A DNA stretch of 64,000 nucleotides from Protonemura montana (lineage: Eukaryota; Arthropoda; Insecta; Plecoptera; Nemouridae), in assembly GCA_947568835.1 (NCBI GenBank), contig OX387607.1:11671701-11735700 (forward strand), written 5' to 3'. The position numbers and the translations under genes were made by a program. The notes under the pieces are model-generated. The model was not told where the DNA came from and searched no databases. It worked only from the letters and a program-made list of their open reading frames with translations. Of this stretch, positions 1-11,000 are shown in pieces. Every line of letters begins with the position of its first letter. Position 1 is the first letter of the stretch.

Positions 1-2
1 AA

Positions 3-95
3 ACACCACCCGGTTCCCGTGGTTCTAGGGTGATTCCTCTGGACATTTTCGCCGCATCCCAAAACGAGGACGACTACCTACCGATCAAACCACGA
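3..95 (+). CDS. Unrecognised protein, exon a (partial)
   Basis: This is the only one of the three frames open from the window edge to the GTGAGT donor at 96. It gives 31 codons containing IPLDIFAASQNEDDYLPIK and ends in phase 0. The exon continues upstream of the window or begins near its edge. Confidence 0.6.
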
Positions 96-3000
96 GTGAG
101 TAGTCCAGTCAACACGTAGCGAATTTTTTGCGGCTTTTGCAGCTGTCTGATTGATTGGTTGATTAATTGAATAATTGGTTTCTTATTAAAAAATAAAAAT
201 CTGGGTCTAAATCTATACTTGAATCTAAACGCCTTTGCGATTGTCTAAAAGATATAAGAAATATAGTAAAATCACAGTGAATTAAGTTCCCAGCTTACAT
301 ACACTGTAAAACCTCTGCACAGAGCCTCTGGGACGATGACTCCGAGGAGCTCATCCGGCGGTTGTTTAAACGGCGCATGCAGTCCGAGTACATGGTGACG
401 TTCTGCAGGGAGCGTAAGTCTAAGTCGAAGAGACCAAGTCTTCTCGCGAGCGGCACGGTTTCTCTCTAACCAAAAGCAACCCTACAGGACCCCTATTCAC
501 TATAAATCATTTATCATGCCCCAAATCTCAGTTGTATTGGTTGTTAAAGTTTTCAAGTGCAGAATTCAGGAAGGTTTTCGTACGATTCGTGTTCATCTTG
601 TCATCTGGTGTCACCAATCACCATGTCTTGACCAACTGATCTGCGTTGCCTGCTCACATGCCATCCCCACCCCTTGTCATCAGGTAAACACCAGAAATAG
701 AATTGCAATGCATCGATAACGCAGCCTAATCCATCAATTCTGACAGCGAGCATGTTTTAGCGATTGGCACCGTTGCAATGCATGGACTAAATCACAGAAA
801 ACTTCTACGATTTGAAAAAAAAATGGTTTCTACATGAAGGGGTTCTACGCATTGGGAAATCACCATATTTGTTCTTTAAATAAGTAAACAAAGGCTGAAT
901 GTTACGGTTAATTTTACTCTCCGTTGCCATTTACCGAACCGAACAACCCGACATGCAGTCTCGTCCTCAAAGCTGTGATTTGGAAGTTGAATACAACAGA
1001 GCTTGCAAGGGTCAGCGCGTTTAGTTCCCCTAAATTTAATTAGTTTTAACCAAATTCGAGAAAATCTACGCTGCCACACTGTGACTTCCTTATTGCCCAA
1101 GTGCACACCCCTAGATAGCGATTGCAATAGTCACCCTCTGGGCTTTCTGTCACGCACAATAGCTAACGCACGTGCGTGCACTGATAATTACAGAAACGAA
1201 GATTACACTGCGACAGTAAACAATAGGACATGTAGGTACAAAATGGTTGGTAGAATAGCAGAACATCTGATGCATAAATAAAATCGCTTACAAGCATTTG
1301 GCTGGAAATTCAAGCTAAAATATAAAGTACACATTTTATGTTTTTAACTGAACAAACAACTCTGAATATAAACGATACAGAATCTGAATCTAAAGCTGAG
1401 TCGAAAGGTTCAAAAAGAGTTAAATCAGCACGCTTTGAAAATGGCAAAAAAATACCAATAAACGTTTTGATGATTTTAGATAATCTTATTCTCCTTTTTT
1501 TACTTTATGTTAGAAAATGTTACACACATGACATAGTGCTGCGACACGAAATCGTTGTTGCAGTTTCGAGTATGATTATTATGTAGGTCGGATGGTATGA
1601 TTTGTGGATACGTACGGTAGTTTTTGAGAAAAATTAAATAGTTCATTTATGCTATTCACTGAGACATGGTTATGTACAAGAATAAGATCGTGGACTTATA
1701 ACTCAGACAAAAACTGCCTTTCATGGACTCATCTTGCTAGGGAAATTTTTCGTTGATTTTAACAAATTTACAATTTTCGTCCCGTTTCAGGAGATCAAGG
1801 ATCGCTCGGCGACATCATGTACAAGTTCTTCGACGAGCTTTACAAGATGCCAAAGACCAGGAAAATCCTTCCGCCCTTGCCAACTTCGCGTCGAGGTGAG
1901 CATAGACCCATACGCACATCATTCCTTGACACTTCTGAATCCTGCAGGATACGTGAATGAAACAAGAATATTGGCAATTTCGCCTCTCTGCTGCGATCCT
2001 ATTTTATCACTCTGTTCGACACGGCGGTAAATTTGTAGCTGTCATACTCCCTAATTTAGTGGTTTCAACATGGCATACCAATATCGATCCAAAATACTCA
2101 CACATATATACAGTAAAGCATGGGTTTATAGGTTTAGTCAGAGACCCAGTGCTAATAAACGTTCTGCTGAGCAAATGAGCAGGCAACACGTGGTAATGGT
2201 AGGTGCCACCCGATGAGTATGTGCTAGTCTTTTTTAAGAAACATTAGCAATTAATTAATGACTACTTGGTGGGTACCAAGCACCATGGAATGAGAATTAA
2301 AAAGGCTGCTTGAGTGTCATCTGGGAGAAATCGACCATGTAAAAATGCGAAACAAAGGGCGACTACTATTTTGTATACAATATCTTTGGTCTTCTATGTG
2401 ACCAGCAAACTTAAAATAATCCCAATTAGACGTTTATAAAAATACATGATTATTAAGGAAAACATAACAATTGACAACTGATAACACCTTATGAAACGAA
2501 CCTTTTGAAAATCTTTTAAAAATGTCAGATACAATTCCTTAAAATTTAAGTAAGTTGAGTTTATGTATACAATTTGGTAACTTATTCCTAAGCATAGGGC
2601 CAAAAATAAAGATAGTTAAAGTAGTTTATAGGTCGGTATTTTTCGTGAAGACAGTTTAACATTAGCGCGGGGACTCTGACTGAACCCGATGACTAAACGA
2701 GTCGGCGAGCGCTTGTCAGGTCATCGGTCATCAGCTCATGGGCTCGAGTTTTCACCGTAGGGACTAGGGGAGCAATAAAACACGCTATAAAGAGTTAGCA
2801 AAGCGGAAGAAGAAGAAGACCCGAACGTTTGCAATAGCCGATTATCTCGATCCAGACTGACAGTGATACCTCGGGGAGGACGACTCTGACGGGATCGTGT
2901 TCTCGACACCTAGTTCTTTTAACGAAGTTCTAACACAACCTAGATGGGCTGTATATACATCCTTCAACTTACAACTCATTTGAGACCAGCTTCTCATAAT

Positions 3001-3614
3001 CCGTGCCACAGAAACACATTAATAATCCGCCATATTGGTATTTCATTTTCCAAAAAGCACACTATTTCTGTGGCTTAATCATAGCCATATACATTAAGTT
3101 AAAATGTCTAAATATGACTATAACTGAAACTTAATAAACTTATTAAAATGTATCCCGTCAGCTGCTTTCATCCGCTGGTTTTGTCCATAAAAAACCTGCA
3201 ATATTTTAAGGTTAAAAACCATAATTAGAAATGGTCGACTCACAGCCTCTTTAAAACATTTATCCAAAAGAGCTAATTAGCTAGAAGACCGTGTGTCCGC
3301 CATTTTAAATTGCTATTTTTTATTTTTATTTTATTTTGATTTAGTTTTGATCATTCTAGTTTTACAATCAATAATGGTTCACCACTGACTTGATGGTTCA
3401 CCACAATGGTTTCACAATGGGTCACCACTGGACTGTCTCCTAACTTGCTTGGTTTCTTCCAGTGAACGGTTACAGTCGACAAGCCTACTACTACATGCCT
3501 ACATCTGAGTACCAAGAGTCTGTGTGCAAGCAAGGATTCGAGGTGTTCAGAAAAGACTTCGAAAACGGCGTCACCCGACTTGGCGACCGCAGGAAACTCG
3601 TGGAAATAGACTGA
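3..3614 (+). CDS. Unrecognised protein, last four coding exons (5' end outside window)
   Basis: I do not recognise this protein. The four exons 3-95, 323-413, 1791-1895 and 3463-3614 join in one open frame of about 146 codons ending in TGA. All junctions are GT-AG and phase-consistent: donors GTGAGT, GTAAGT, GTGAGC; acceptors CACAG, TTTCAG, TTCCAG; phases 0, 1, 1. The visible C-terminal region is acidic at first (QNEDDYLP, WDDDSEE), then basic (RRLFKRRM), then contains a Tyr-rich stretch (AYYYMP) and ends KLVEID. I see no transmembrane segment, signal peptide or catalytic motif. AATAAA signals follow the stop by 50-62 nt. GC-rich exons set in AT-rich introns, like the neighbouring genes, support a real gene. 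The N-terminus lies upstream of position 1, so family assignment is not possible here. Confidence 0.75.
323..413 (+). CDS. Unrecognised protein, exon b
   Basis: Acceptor CTGCACAG and donor GTAAGT at 414. The exon runs from phase 0 to phase 1 and encodes SLWDDDSEELIRR followed by a basic LFKRRM stretch and a single Cys (VTFCRE). Reading past the donor meets a stop soon after, which supports the splice. Confidence 0.7.
1791..1895 (+). CDS. Unrecognised protein, exon c
   Basis: Strong polypyrimidine-type acceptor CCCGTTTCAG and donor GTGAGC at 1896. It enters in phase 1 and leaves in phase 1, encoding DQGSLGDIMYKFFDELYKM and then a Pro/Lys-rich linker (KILPPLPTSRR). The frame joins both neighbouring exons without a stop. 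Confidence 0.75.
2122..2690 (+). mobile_element. MITE-like element with inverted ends, copy 1
   Basis: The left end TTTAGTCAGAGACCCAGTGC is matched by the reverse complement of the right end AGCGCGGGGACTCTGACTGA. Inside is the shared block GGCAACACGTGGTAATGGTA and GTGCCACCCGATG. No coding capacity. It lies in the intron between exons c and d of the first gene. Confidence 0.7.
3463..3614 (+). CDS. Unrecognised protein, terminal coding exon
   Basis: Acceptor GGTTTCTTCCAG. After completing a phase-1 codon (GTG, Val) it reads 49 residues and a TGA stop, containing NGYSRQAYYYMP, a Cys at ESVCKQG, and the C-terminus RRKLVEID. AATAAA signals at 3664 and 3676 fit a short 3' UTR. Confidence 0.75.
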
Positions 3615-3663
3615 AAAGTCTTGGGAACAGCATGCGTCGTTCAGAATCCACAGTTCAACAACT

Positions 3664-3681
3664 AATAAAACGAGAAATAAA
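3664..3681 (+). terminator. Poly(A) signals for the first gene
   Basis: Two AATAAA hexamers, 3664-3669 and 3676-3681, lie 50-62 nt after the TGA of the unrecognised gene. Their position fits a short 3' UTR. The actual cleavage site cannot be seen from sequence. Confidence 0.5.
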
Positions 3682-4618
3682 GAAATTTACGATGGAAATG
3701 TTCGCCCAATTTTAAAACTTTTGTGTTTCTAATCAAGACAGTGCGTTGTTCAAGTTGTCACGACATTCTCTCTGTTGGTCTCCAACGTTTCCAATTTTCG
3801 TGAACAAACTCTAAATCAAGCTTCCTTGCACGCAAGACTTAGCATCAAATATTGAAAAAAAAAGAAAAAAATGCCCCGTCACGTCAAACAATGGCATGTC
3901 GCATTGTCCCAGTCTCCCGAAAGTTTCCCCGTCTCAACATCACGAACCGGATTCCACAGCGTCGTGATCGCATTGTCGAATCAAGAGCAGGAGGAACTGT
4001 TTTCCGTCCCCCCATTGTCAGTTTCAACCAAGTCCCGGAATTATTTCGGGACGTAATCCTGTCATTGTCTGCAACCAAATGTTTTAAAATCCATGGAAAC
4101 GTTTTCCTTTTGCTTTGCAACTGTTTTAAGTCTCAATTGACGCCATTTTTAGCTGTGATTATTTCAAGATTGTTTGCTCTTCAGTTTGCTTCTGGAGGGA
4201 AATAGCCGTAGTCTGCTTATATTAAAAAACGTTGAAGATATTTGTAGCGATATGTTTTTACACTGTAGAGCAGCGACGTATAGGATTGTACTGAGTTTTA
4301 CCCAAAGCAGCAAAATACTGTGTACATATACAATATAAATACAAATTAAATTAACTCTACCTGTATATGAATTACACATCGACTTCAAGTTTACCCACGT
4401 ATACTTTTCAGCAAACAGGACAACCGAAAAGAACATCCTATTTCCCCCAGGAATACAAATCTTGCATTGTTTATCATTAAACGGGATTAGCCACGACCTA
4501 TTTCAATTCACAAACCACGAGACGACCTAACCTAGAGCAAGACTTTCTCACAAGTTTTTGCATCACACACAACCAAGAGCAAATCGATGCCAGGCACACG
4601 GCTATTTAGACCTACACT

Positions 4619-4623
<5 letters not shown>

Positions 4624-4659
<36 letters not shown>
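4624..4659. repeat. Poly(G) tract, 36 G
   Basis: An uninterrupted run of 36 G. Such a run can form G-quadruplexes and is hard to sequence, so the exact length may be unreliable. Shorter G or C runs occur at about 7048-7075, 18366-18386, 21381-21393, 22896-22911, 31889-31907 and 38094-38105. Confidence 0.95.
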
Positions 4660-4660
<1 letters not shown>

Positions 4661-5532
4661 AGTGCACAGCTAGTTATAGGGTTGAGGGCGGCAAAGGGGA
4701 ACAGAGGGGAACACCCTATTTCGTAGTCGTCTCTTCGCAGCGAAACAACCACCCTAATCTTTCGCGCCTTTAATAAATGCGAACGTTATCTGAAATATAA
4801 TAAAAACACCCCCTAATTTTAAATTTATAGCACTGCAAGGTAAATTACATATATGTTTTTTTTTAACACTGCTATAGTGTGATGTGTTTAATTAGTGTAA
4901 TTTAATTAGTTACTGAATTGTTGCCAACTCAATTATAAAATGTTTTACAGCGTTTGGCCAAACTCCAAACTATTATTTTGAATTATTAATTTATGCGCAA
5001 AAGTTTAGCATGCCTGAAACACGAACGTGGCTCTGAAATTACTATGCATTATTACACCTAGCTTACAGAACATTCTTGAACGTTCTGTATTCGTTTCCAC
5101 GGTCGTTTCACGGAGCTCATGTGCCTACCAGTGTATATATTGTTGTTCTGCCTTCGACCACTACCCTATAAGCATACAAGACCACGGAAACTCCCGGCCG
5201 CCTACGCTACCCTCCAACCCCCTCGACTTGGGGTGCACGTTGGGGTTATCAAGCCCCCCCTTTCCCCCTACCCCGCGTGACACGCTGGCGAGATCAATGG
5301 CGCAACGAGGTCTCGTGGAGGCGATGGAGAGTCTTGGTAGACGTGGAGTGGGTGACTATTAGGTCTGGTATTATCAAAATCTCGCCTCCTAGTAGCAGTG
5401 TTCGTTGAAACTATTGCTATGGAGACTACCGATTATATGCAGAGAAATTGAGATGTTTCTGTGAGTTAGAGATCCACCTTTTAGTTGAACATTTCGGTAA
5501 AACGCTACCTCGGTGAAATTTTTCAGCGAAAC

Positions 5533-5709
5533 GTTAAGTACTTAACATGTCGTTAACAAACAAAGGACATATTCTGATTGGCTGTTGCCTAGCATATTAA
5601 CAAATTAACGGGCACTTAGATTTTTAACGAACCATTGAAAAACCAATCCTAAGTTCCTGGCAAATCAGAATATATTTTTCGTTTGTTAACGGCCTGTTAA
5701 GTACGTAAG
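5533..5709. repeat. Inverted-repeat (hairpin) element
   Basis: The arm 5533-5579 (GTTAAGTACTTAAC..GTTAACAAACAAA..ATATTCTGATT) is matched, with some mismatches, by the reverse complement of 5663-5709. The arms are about 47 bp around an 83-bp centre. The structure resembles a short non-autonomous DNA transposon or foldback element. No target-site duplication was confirmed. Confidence 0.7.
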
Positions 5710-6059
5710 ATGCCAGTGAATAACTAATGCTTAGTCTAGAGCCAATGACGCCACTAAAGGCAAGAAAACAGTTTTGCGAAAGTAGAGAGCGAGTGAATTG
5801 GATTGCAATTCAAATTTATATTGATTAAAATTCAAAGTGAGTGAATTGTTGCTATGTTCTCAATGGGAAACTTTTTTTTTTTTATGAAAATAGCTTGAAC
5901 CCGTTTTATAAATGAAATAGTCAAACATTTGCAGAAGCTATAGGAGTACAAGGGCAATCACTACTGAAATTACTAAAAAGGCGTGCTGTTACAGGTCAAA
6001 AAAGTAAATATTATCCTTCGTTCTCGTTCAAAATCAACCCGTTTTTCCTAAAGTTTTGT

Positions 6060-7010
6060 ACCGTTGTGCGGTTTTAAAGCCTATTTCTTTCCCCGGATCT
6101 CGTCCGTCTCTCTCCCACCAGCCGTCGTCTCTCTTCTCTACTAAACAGGGGGGGTAGGGAGGGCACCATGTGTTCGCCCGCGGCGTCGCGCCAGACTCGA
6201 CGGAGGCGTCGCAGCGGCAGTCGCTGCGTGGCCTCGCTACGACGTGCTAGTGTGCATCGCGGGCGTCGACGGCGTCGTCTCGTGACTCGACGCGCTGACA
6301 GTCGCCTGCCTCAAGGAGTAAAGCGTGTGATTGCCGCATTGCGGTGCTCACCAACGATTGCTGACAAGAGAGCAATGCTGATTTGCTGATTTTCTGCTTT
6401 TTGATGACTTTGCTCTAGTGTGAATTTCGAAAATTTTAAACAGGGGTCTTTGTGTGCGGTGGTTTTTGACTCGAAACCCTTTGTTTCAGACATAAAACCA
6501 ACGTTTTCGTGTGATTTTAAAATACAACAGAAAAATTGTGAAAAACACAGAAATTTTGTAACGATTTTTTGTTGTTCTTTAAGTTCTTTTTAACCTTTCT
6601 GCATTTGCTTAAAAACTGCTCCACACACAAGTGAACTTTTCCCGCTTAATTTTCTATCCCAAGTTACCTAATATGTTGAAGCTGGGGCTTAAACAACGCT
6701 CGTCGCCAACGTTTGCCAATTCTTGAAATTAAATTACACACTTTTTTTTTCATTACAAAGCGCAGACAATTGAAGAGCGAGAAAGGGCGCGCTTGTCAAA
6801 CGGCGTGCCAAGAGAGAGAGACGACGACTCGCTTCATTGTTCGACAATCGTGCTTCGCCCACTAATCCGATCAACTAGTGCAAACTCCCAGAGCTATCGA
6901 CGAGGATGGGTCGACGCCATAGCCGATAGGCGGCGTCGTTCAATTTCTTGCCAAGCGACGTGGGCGTCCCTGTCAGATGCGACGTCGCCTTTCGATTGTG
7001 ACCCGGTCTT
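6060..7010 (+). promoter_or_regulatory. CpG-rich patches, candidate nucleoredoxin promoter or 5' UTR region
   Basis: Two patches (about 6060-6330 and 6780-7010) are much richer in CpG than the surrounding AT-rich DNA and lie 1-2 kb upstream of the nucleoredoxin start codon. A CTGCAG acceptor near 7911 could splice a 5' UTR exon onto the start-codon exon. No TATA box or transcription start is evident, so this assignment is an inference. Open frames across these patches are Arg-rich and look like CpG composition artefacts. Confidence 0.3.
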
Positions 7011-7368
7011 GGTCAAAGGTCAGTTTGTAGTCAGGTGGAATGACATAGGGGTGGGGGGGGGGGGTGGGGGGGGGGAGGACCACTTGCCTGACAAGACTGT
7101 TGGGGTAAGTGTCCGAGAAACCACAACTAGACCAATTGTTGGTGTTTTTTCAAATTTGTGGTCGGGTAACATTGGTACACTAAGAATACGTATACGAATT
7201 TAAGCATAACAAGTAAAACCTAGTGCGAGGTTTGGTAGGAAGTGGCGCTTTCTTCAGCCTGCTCCGTCCAAACTTTGAAATAGGCATTTTTCTGTGCTCT
7301 GGAAGCTACAAAAACCCTGAGGATAACTTGCGATATGTGGCATGTCTTACAATTTGTTTCAAACATTG

Positions 7369-7706
7369 AATTTAGTCAGAGTCCTAGCGCTAATGCTAAA
7401 CGTTCTGCTGGACAATTGAGCTGGCAGCACGTGGTAACGGTAGCTGCCACCCGATGGCGCTTGCGGTCGTCTTTTTTAACAAAAATCTACAATTAAATAA
7501 CTACGACTGTAAAAGTCGGTAATCAGTTGTTCATACGTTAAGATTATTTGAGAGTAAACAGTTTCAAAAGTAAGTTTTTTGCGAGAAATAACGAAACTGA
7601 ATTTCATAACACTCAAAACTACGATGACTGTCTTTTAGCGACTAGCATTTTTGTCGGTACGGTAGTTAATGGGTCGGCGTTTTTCGCAAAGACACTGACT
7701 AAATCT
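7369..7706 (+). mobile_element. MITE-like element, copy 2
   Basis: Left end TTTAGTCAGAGTCCTAGCGC, core GCACGTGGTAACGGTAGCTG and CCACCCGATGGCGC, and a right part with GGGTCGGCGTTTTTCGCAAA ahead of a degenerate end. Confidence 0.65.
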
Positions 7707-7946
7707 TTAATCAATTTTAACAGATTTTCATAATTTACATACTATTCAAATTATTTGACATGCGTTTAACCTAAATTAGACTCTCACTAAATATAATAAA
7801 CCAATGGTAAAGTGCCTGAAGGCTTGTCTTTGCCGTTGTTATTTCCCTTTTCTTATTTCCATCTCTATCTTGAATCTGACCGCCAATTTACCCGTGACCC
7901 AATTATCTGCAGTCATAAGGCGTTCCCAGTGGACAACCTGAAGACG

Positions 7947-8075
7947 ATGGCATCTAACGCAGACACCCCCGAGTGGTTTGAACGAACGTTCGGCGGACAC
8001 CTCGTGCGCTGCACGCACAACTACATAGACGCCGACCTCCTGCCTATCGACGGGGTCATCAACGTCTGCGACGTG
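7947..8075 (+). CDS. Nxn: Nucleoredoxin exon 1 (start codon)
   Basis: It begins at ATG (context GACGATGG) and encodes MASNADTPEWFERTFG then HLVRCTHNYIDADLLP, 43 codons, ending in phase 0 at a GTACGT donor. The frame stays open upstream for 45 codons, but the strong Kozak context and the low-quality upstream sequence favour 7947 as the start. Confidence 0.85.
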
Positions 8076-11000
8076 GTACGTTCTGTCCTCGCTATGGGGC
8101 GTAGAGCGGTCGTTCGTAGCCCTATTATTACTGGCAGTAGTTCCGTGCTAACTAGCACCATGATAGAACCAAACAGTAACTCCGACCTACATCGGCGATC
8201 TGCACTGTGTTGGTCAACTGATATGCTACCGTCGTAGCACCCCCACAATTCCATGGTAGCACCACCGTAAAACCGGTTGCTAGTGGTGCTGAAATCAACA
8301 AACTCTATCATATTTTAAAATGGCATTCTAGGTTATATAGTACATTCGGTCTTATTTTGTAGCACCATGGTAGCACTGCCAAATGGCCACTCTGGGCCTC
8401 AGGGTGTGAAGCAGATGTGTTTTTGGGGTGGCCATGGGACTTGTAGTCGTTAATTCTCGAGGATGGTAAAAAGTTCCTGTCACTAGAAGTTAGAAATAAA
8501 GGATTGCCATTAAAAGCATCACAAGACCTTAGAGAAAGATGGCTGTCAATTGCCTGCATCTATTTTTTTGGAGTTGGCCGGTTTGCATGCAAGACGGCAA
8601 CACAGGGTTTAAGTCAATAGAAATCATTGGCTCTTTCTTATTGCGCTAAAGACAAGTCAAAATGTCATCTGCTAATTTCTTGGGCCGTGATTTGAAAGAA
8701 TGTACCGCTTAAACATTTTCACCCCCCAAAAACTGATCCGATCCAGTTCATAATCTGGGTTTTTCGGTGCCAATTTTTCCCGCCAACACTACGATTTTCC
8801 GCATTGGGCAATGACCCAGTTGGCTCAGTGCCTTTACAAACCCTCGTAGTGAAAACCTTACGGCCCCCTAAGGGAAGACGTATCCTTAACTTCGTTCCTT
8901 TTCCTCGCCAGAGGACCACGAAATTGGAATACGGCAGCTAAACCATCTGCTATTAAACACTAAAAACTCGTATCGAGTCATGGTAGGTGAGCTAATAACG
9001 TGAAATATTTAAAACGAGGGCTGTCACTCAGAATATAATCGTTAATCCATAATCGTTTCTTGAATCTGTAATGTTGCTTTCGTACAGCGATTCTGCAACT
9101 TTTTTTCTGTGCGATATGGAAAGAGATGAAACAGCTATGTATTTTTTTCTAATGCTAACAATGGAACAATTGAAGACTGCTCAGCTCATTCGATTTCGTT
9201 TAATTGAAAAAAATTCACATAATCGAACTCATTGTTCAATTTTCCAAATTTTCCAATTTTCCATTCGTCGCCAATCGCAACGCATTCCAAAACTTCTGCG
9301 GGTGTTTCTAAGATTGTCTCATAAAAGTGTACCTTCAGTTGAACGAATTCCCCAATTAACTTAGAAACTTATGTGTATTATTAAACAAATTTACCTTCCA
9401 ACACTTTTCCACTTTTTTTAACTCTTTTTCTTGTGGTAAATTTACTATATATTGAAACCACCCAACCAGAGTTCCCCACGATTGACATCATCCTCTACCT
9501 CTCCAGGTCGGGGCTTACTGCGTGGCCGAAAACGGCGGCAACCTCAAACGACTGGCGCAGCTTTATGAGGGCGTGAACGCGTGCCCCGAGGACGCTGTCG
9601 TCGGTCGACGGAAGAGGTTGGAGTTAATACAAGTCGGTGATGCGAACACCACGCAAGACTTTCCCTGGTTCGCGCTTGAAGGAGTCGACAGGAAGGTATG
9701 GGGGTGAAATGGGAAAGGCGTTTCACGAGCAATTAGCGAGATGAGTCTCTTTTTGTCTGTATTATTCAAGATCAGAACTTTCTAATTGAATATTATTATG
9801 GTTCTAGATTTAGACTTATACTGGTTCGATGGTATTCTAGAATAGAAATAAAAAAACCTTATGTCTATTCCACTGGAGAAGACCCTAAAGAGAAATGTTT
9901 GCCATAAGAGTAAGTGGAAACAAAAACATACGGAGAGCTCTGAAACGGTTTCTTCGCTCACGGGCTCGACTATATCATGTTATATTTACTGCATTTCTGG
10001 ATATAAAAATTACATGTTCACATTTTTTAGTCATTGGCACAAGCATTTAAATAAATTTACCGATTTAAATCCTAAAACTGAGTGAATTCCGTTGGTCCAG
10101 GGACGCGTAACATGTATCAAAACAAGGATAAAAATAGCTCGCATGTCTGACATTCCGTATCAAAAACCAATCCAAGCATTGAAGAATCGGGACCTTATAT
10201 CAGCTTCCTCTGGTAACAAACCCTTCTAGAATTCAACGATTCCTATCATCATTAAGGGTTGTCAGCCTCCAATACGTATTTCCCCCAAAATTGACAATAA
10301 TGAGCTACCGCCGAGAATTCCGATCGCCTGCTTTCGATGCTACCCCAATCACGTCGACAAGGATTTAGCGAGCTCATTCGATTTTTTCCTGTATTTCCGC
10401 TATGTAGTTCATCAAGATGCCAGGACGGTAGGGGTTTTGTCACACAGCCGAATCCGATTCGCGTCACGTTCTCGGGTTTCGCAATTCGGGGGCAGGATTC
10501 TATATAGCGGAACGTGTTCTACCGCCCAAGGGTCTCGCTAGGACAGGTTCATAACGCCGTATTCATCTTCGCTTTGTGTTTTCGAGGTTCCACGGGTTGA
10601 TTCCGCCAAAGCCCTGGACTGTAAATCAGTTTGCTGCTATGGATCACAATGTGGAAAGCTTTGGCAAACGCTCGGGTTGTTTCGGTTTCCGCACACATTT
10701 TCCCTGTCACTGACTATGTAGGTCTTAGCGCTGGAACGGTTATCAAACGGTGGACATCGGGTAAAGGACCAGTCATTGTACGGCTAAAGACTCAATGCCA
10801 GGGGCCAGATCCACAAAGTAGATTGAACGCTTAATCTCCAATAATTTGGGGTAAAATAGTTATCACCATGGTAACAACCCCTAAAAATCTGGAAACTCCG
10901 AGTCTAAAGATGAACGCTGCTTTTTGGAATCAGCCCCAGGTGCTAAATTATCTGATCCCTCAATAATCGTCCCCCGTATTTATTGTCCCCCTATCCTTCG

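Larger units (their letters stand above)
3700..7946. other. Intergenic region between the first gene and nucleoredoxin
   Basis: No coding exon is supported here. The short ORFs show no recognisable domain and no splice context. It holds a 36-base G run (4624-4659), an inverted-repeat element (5533-5709), two CpG-rich patches (6060-6330 and 6780-7010) that may carry the nucleoredoxin promoter or 5' UTR, and a MITE-like element (about 7369-7706). Confidence 0.6.

Noticed and set aside
6168..6389. Arg-rich 73-codon ORF
   Set aside because: Composition follows the local CpG-rich repeat of CGTCG; no domain, no conserved context. More likely promoter or 5' UTR sequence.
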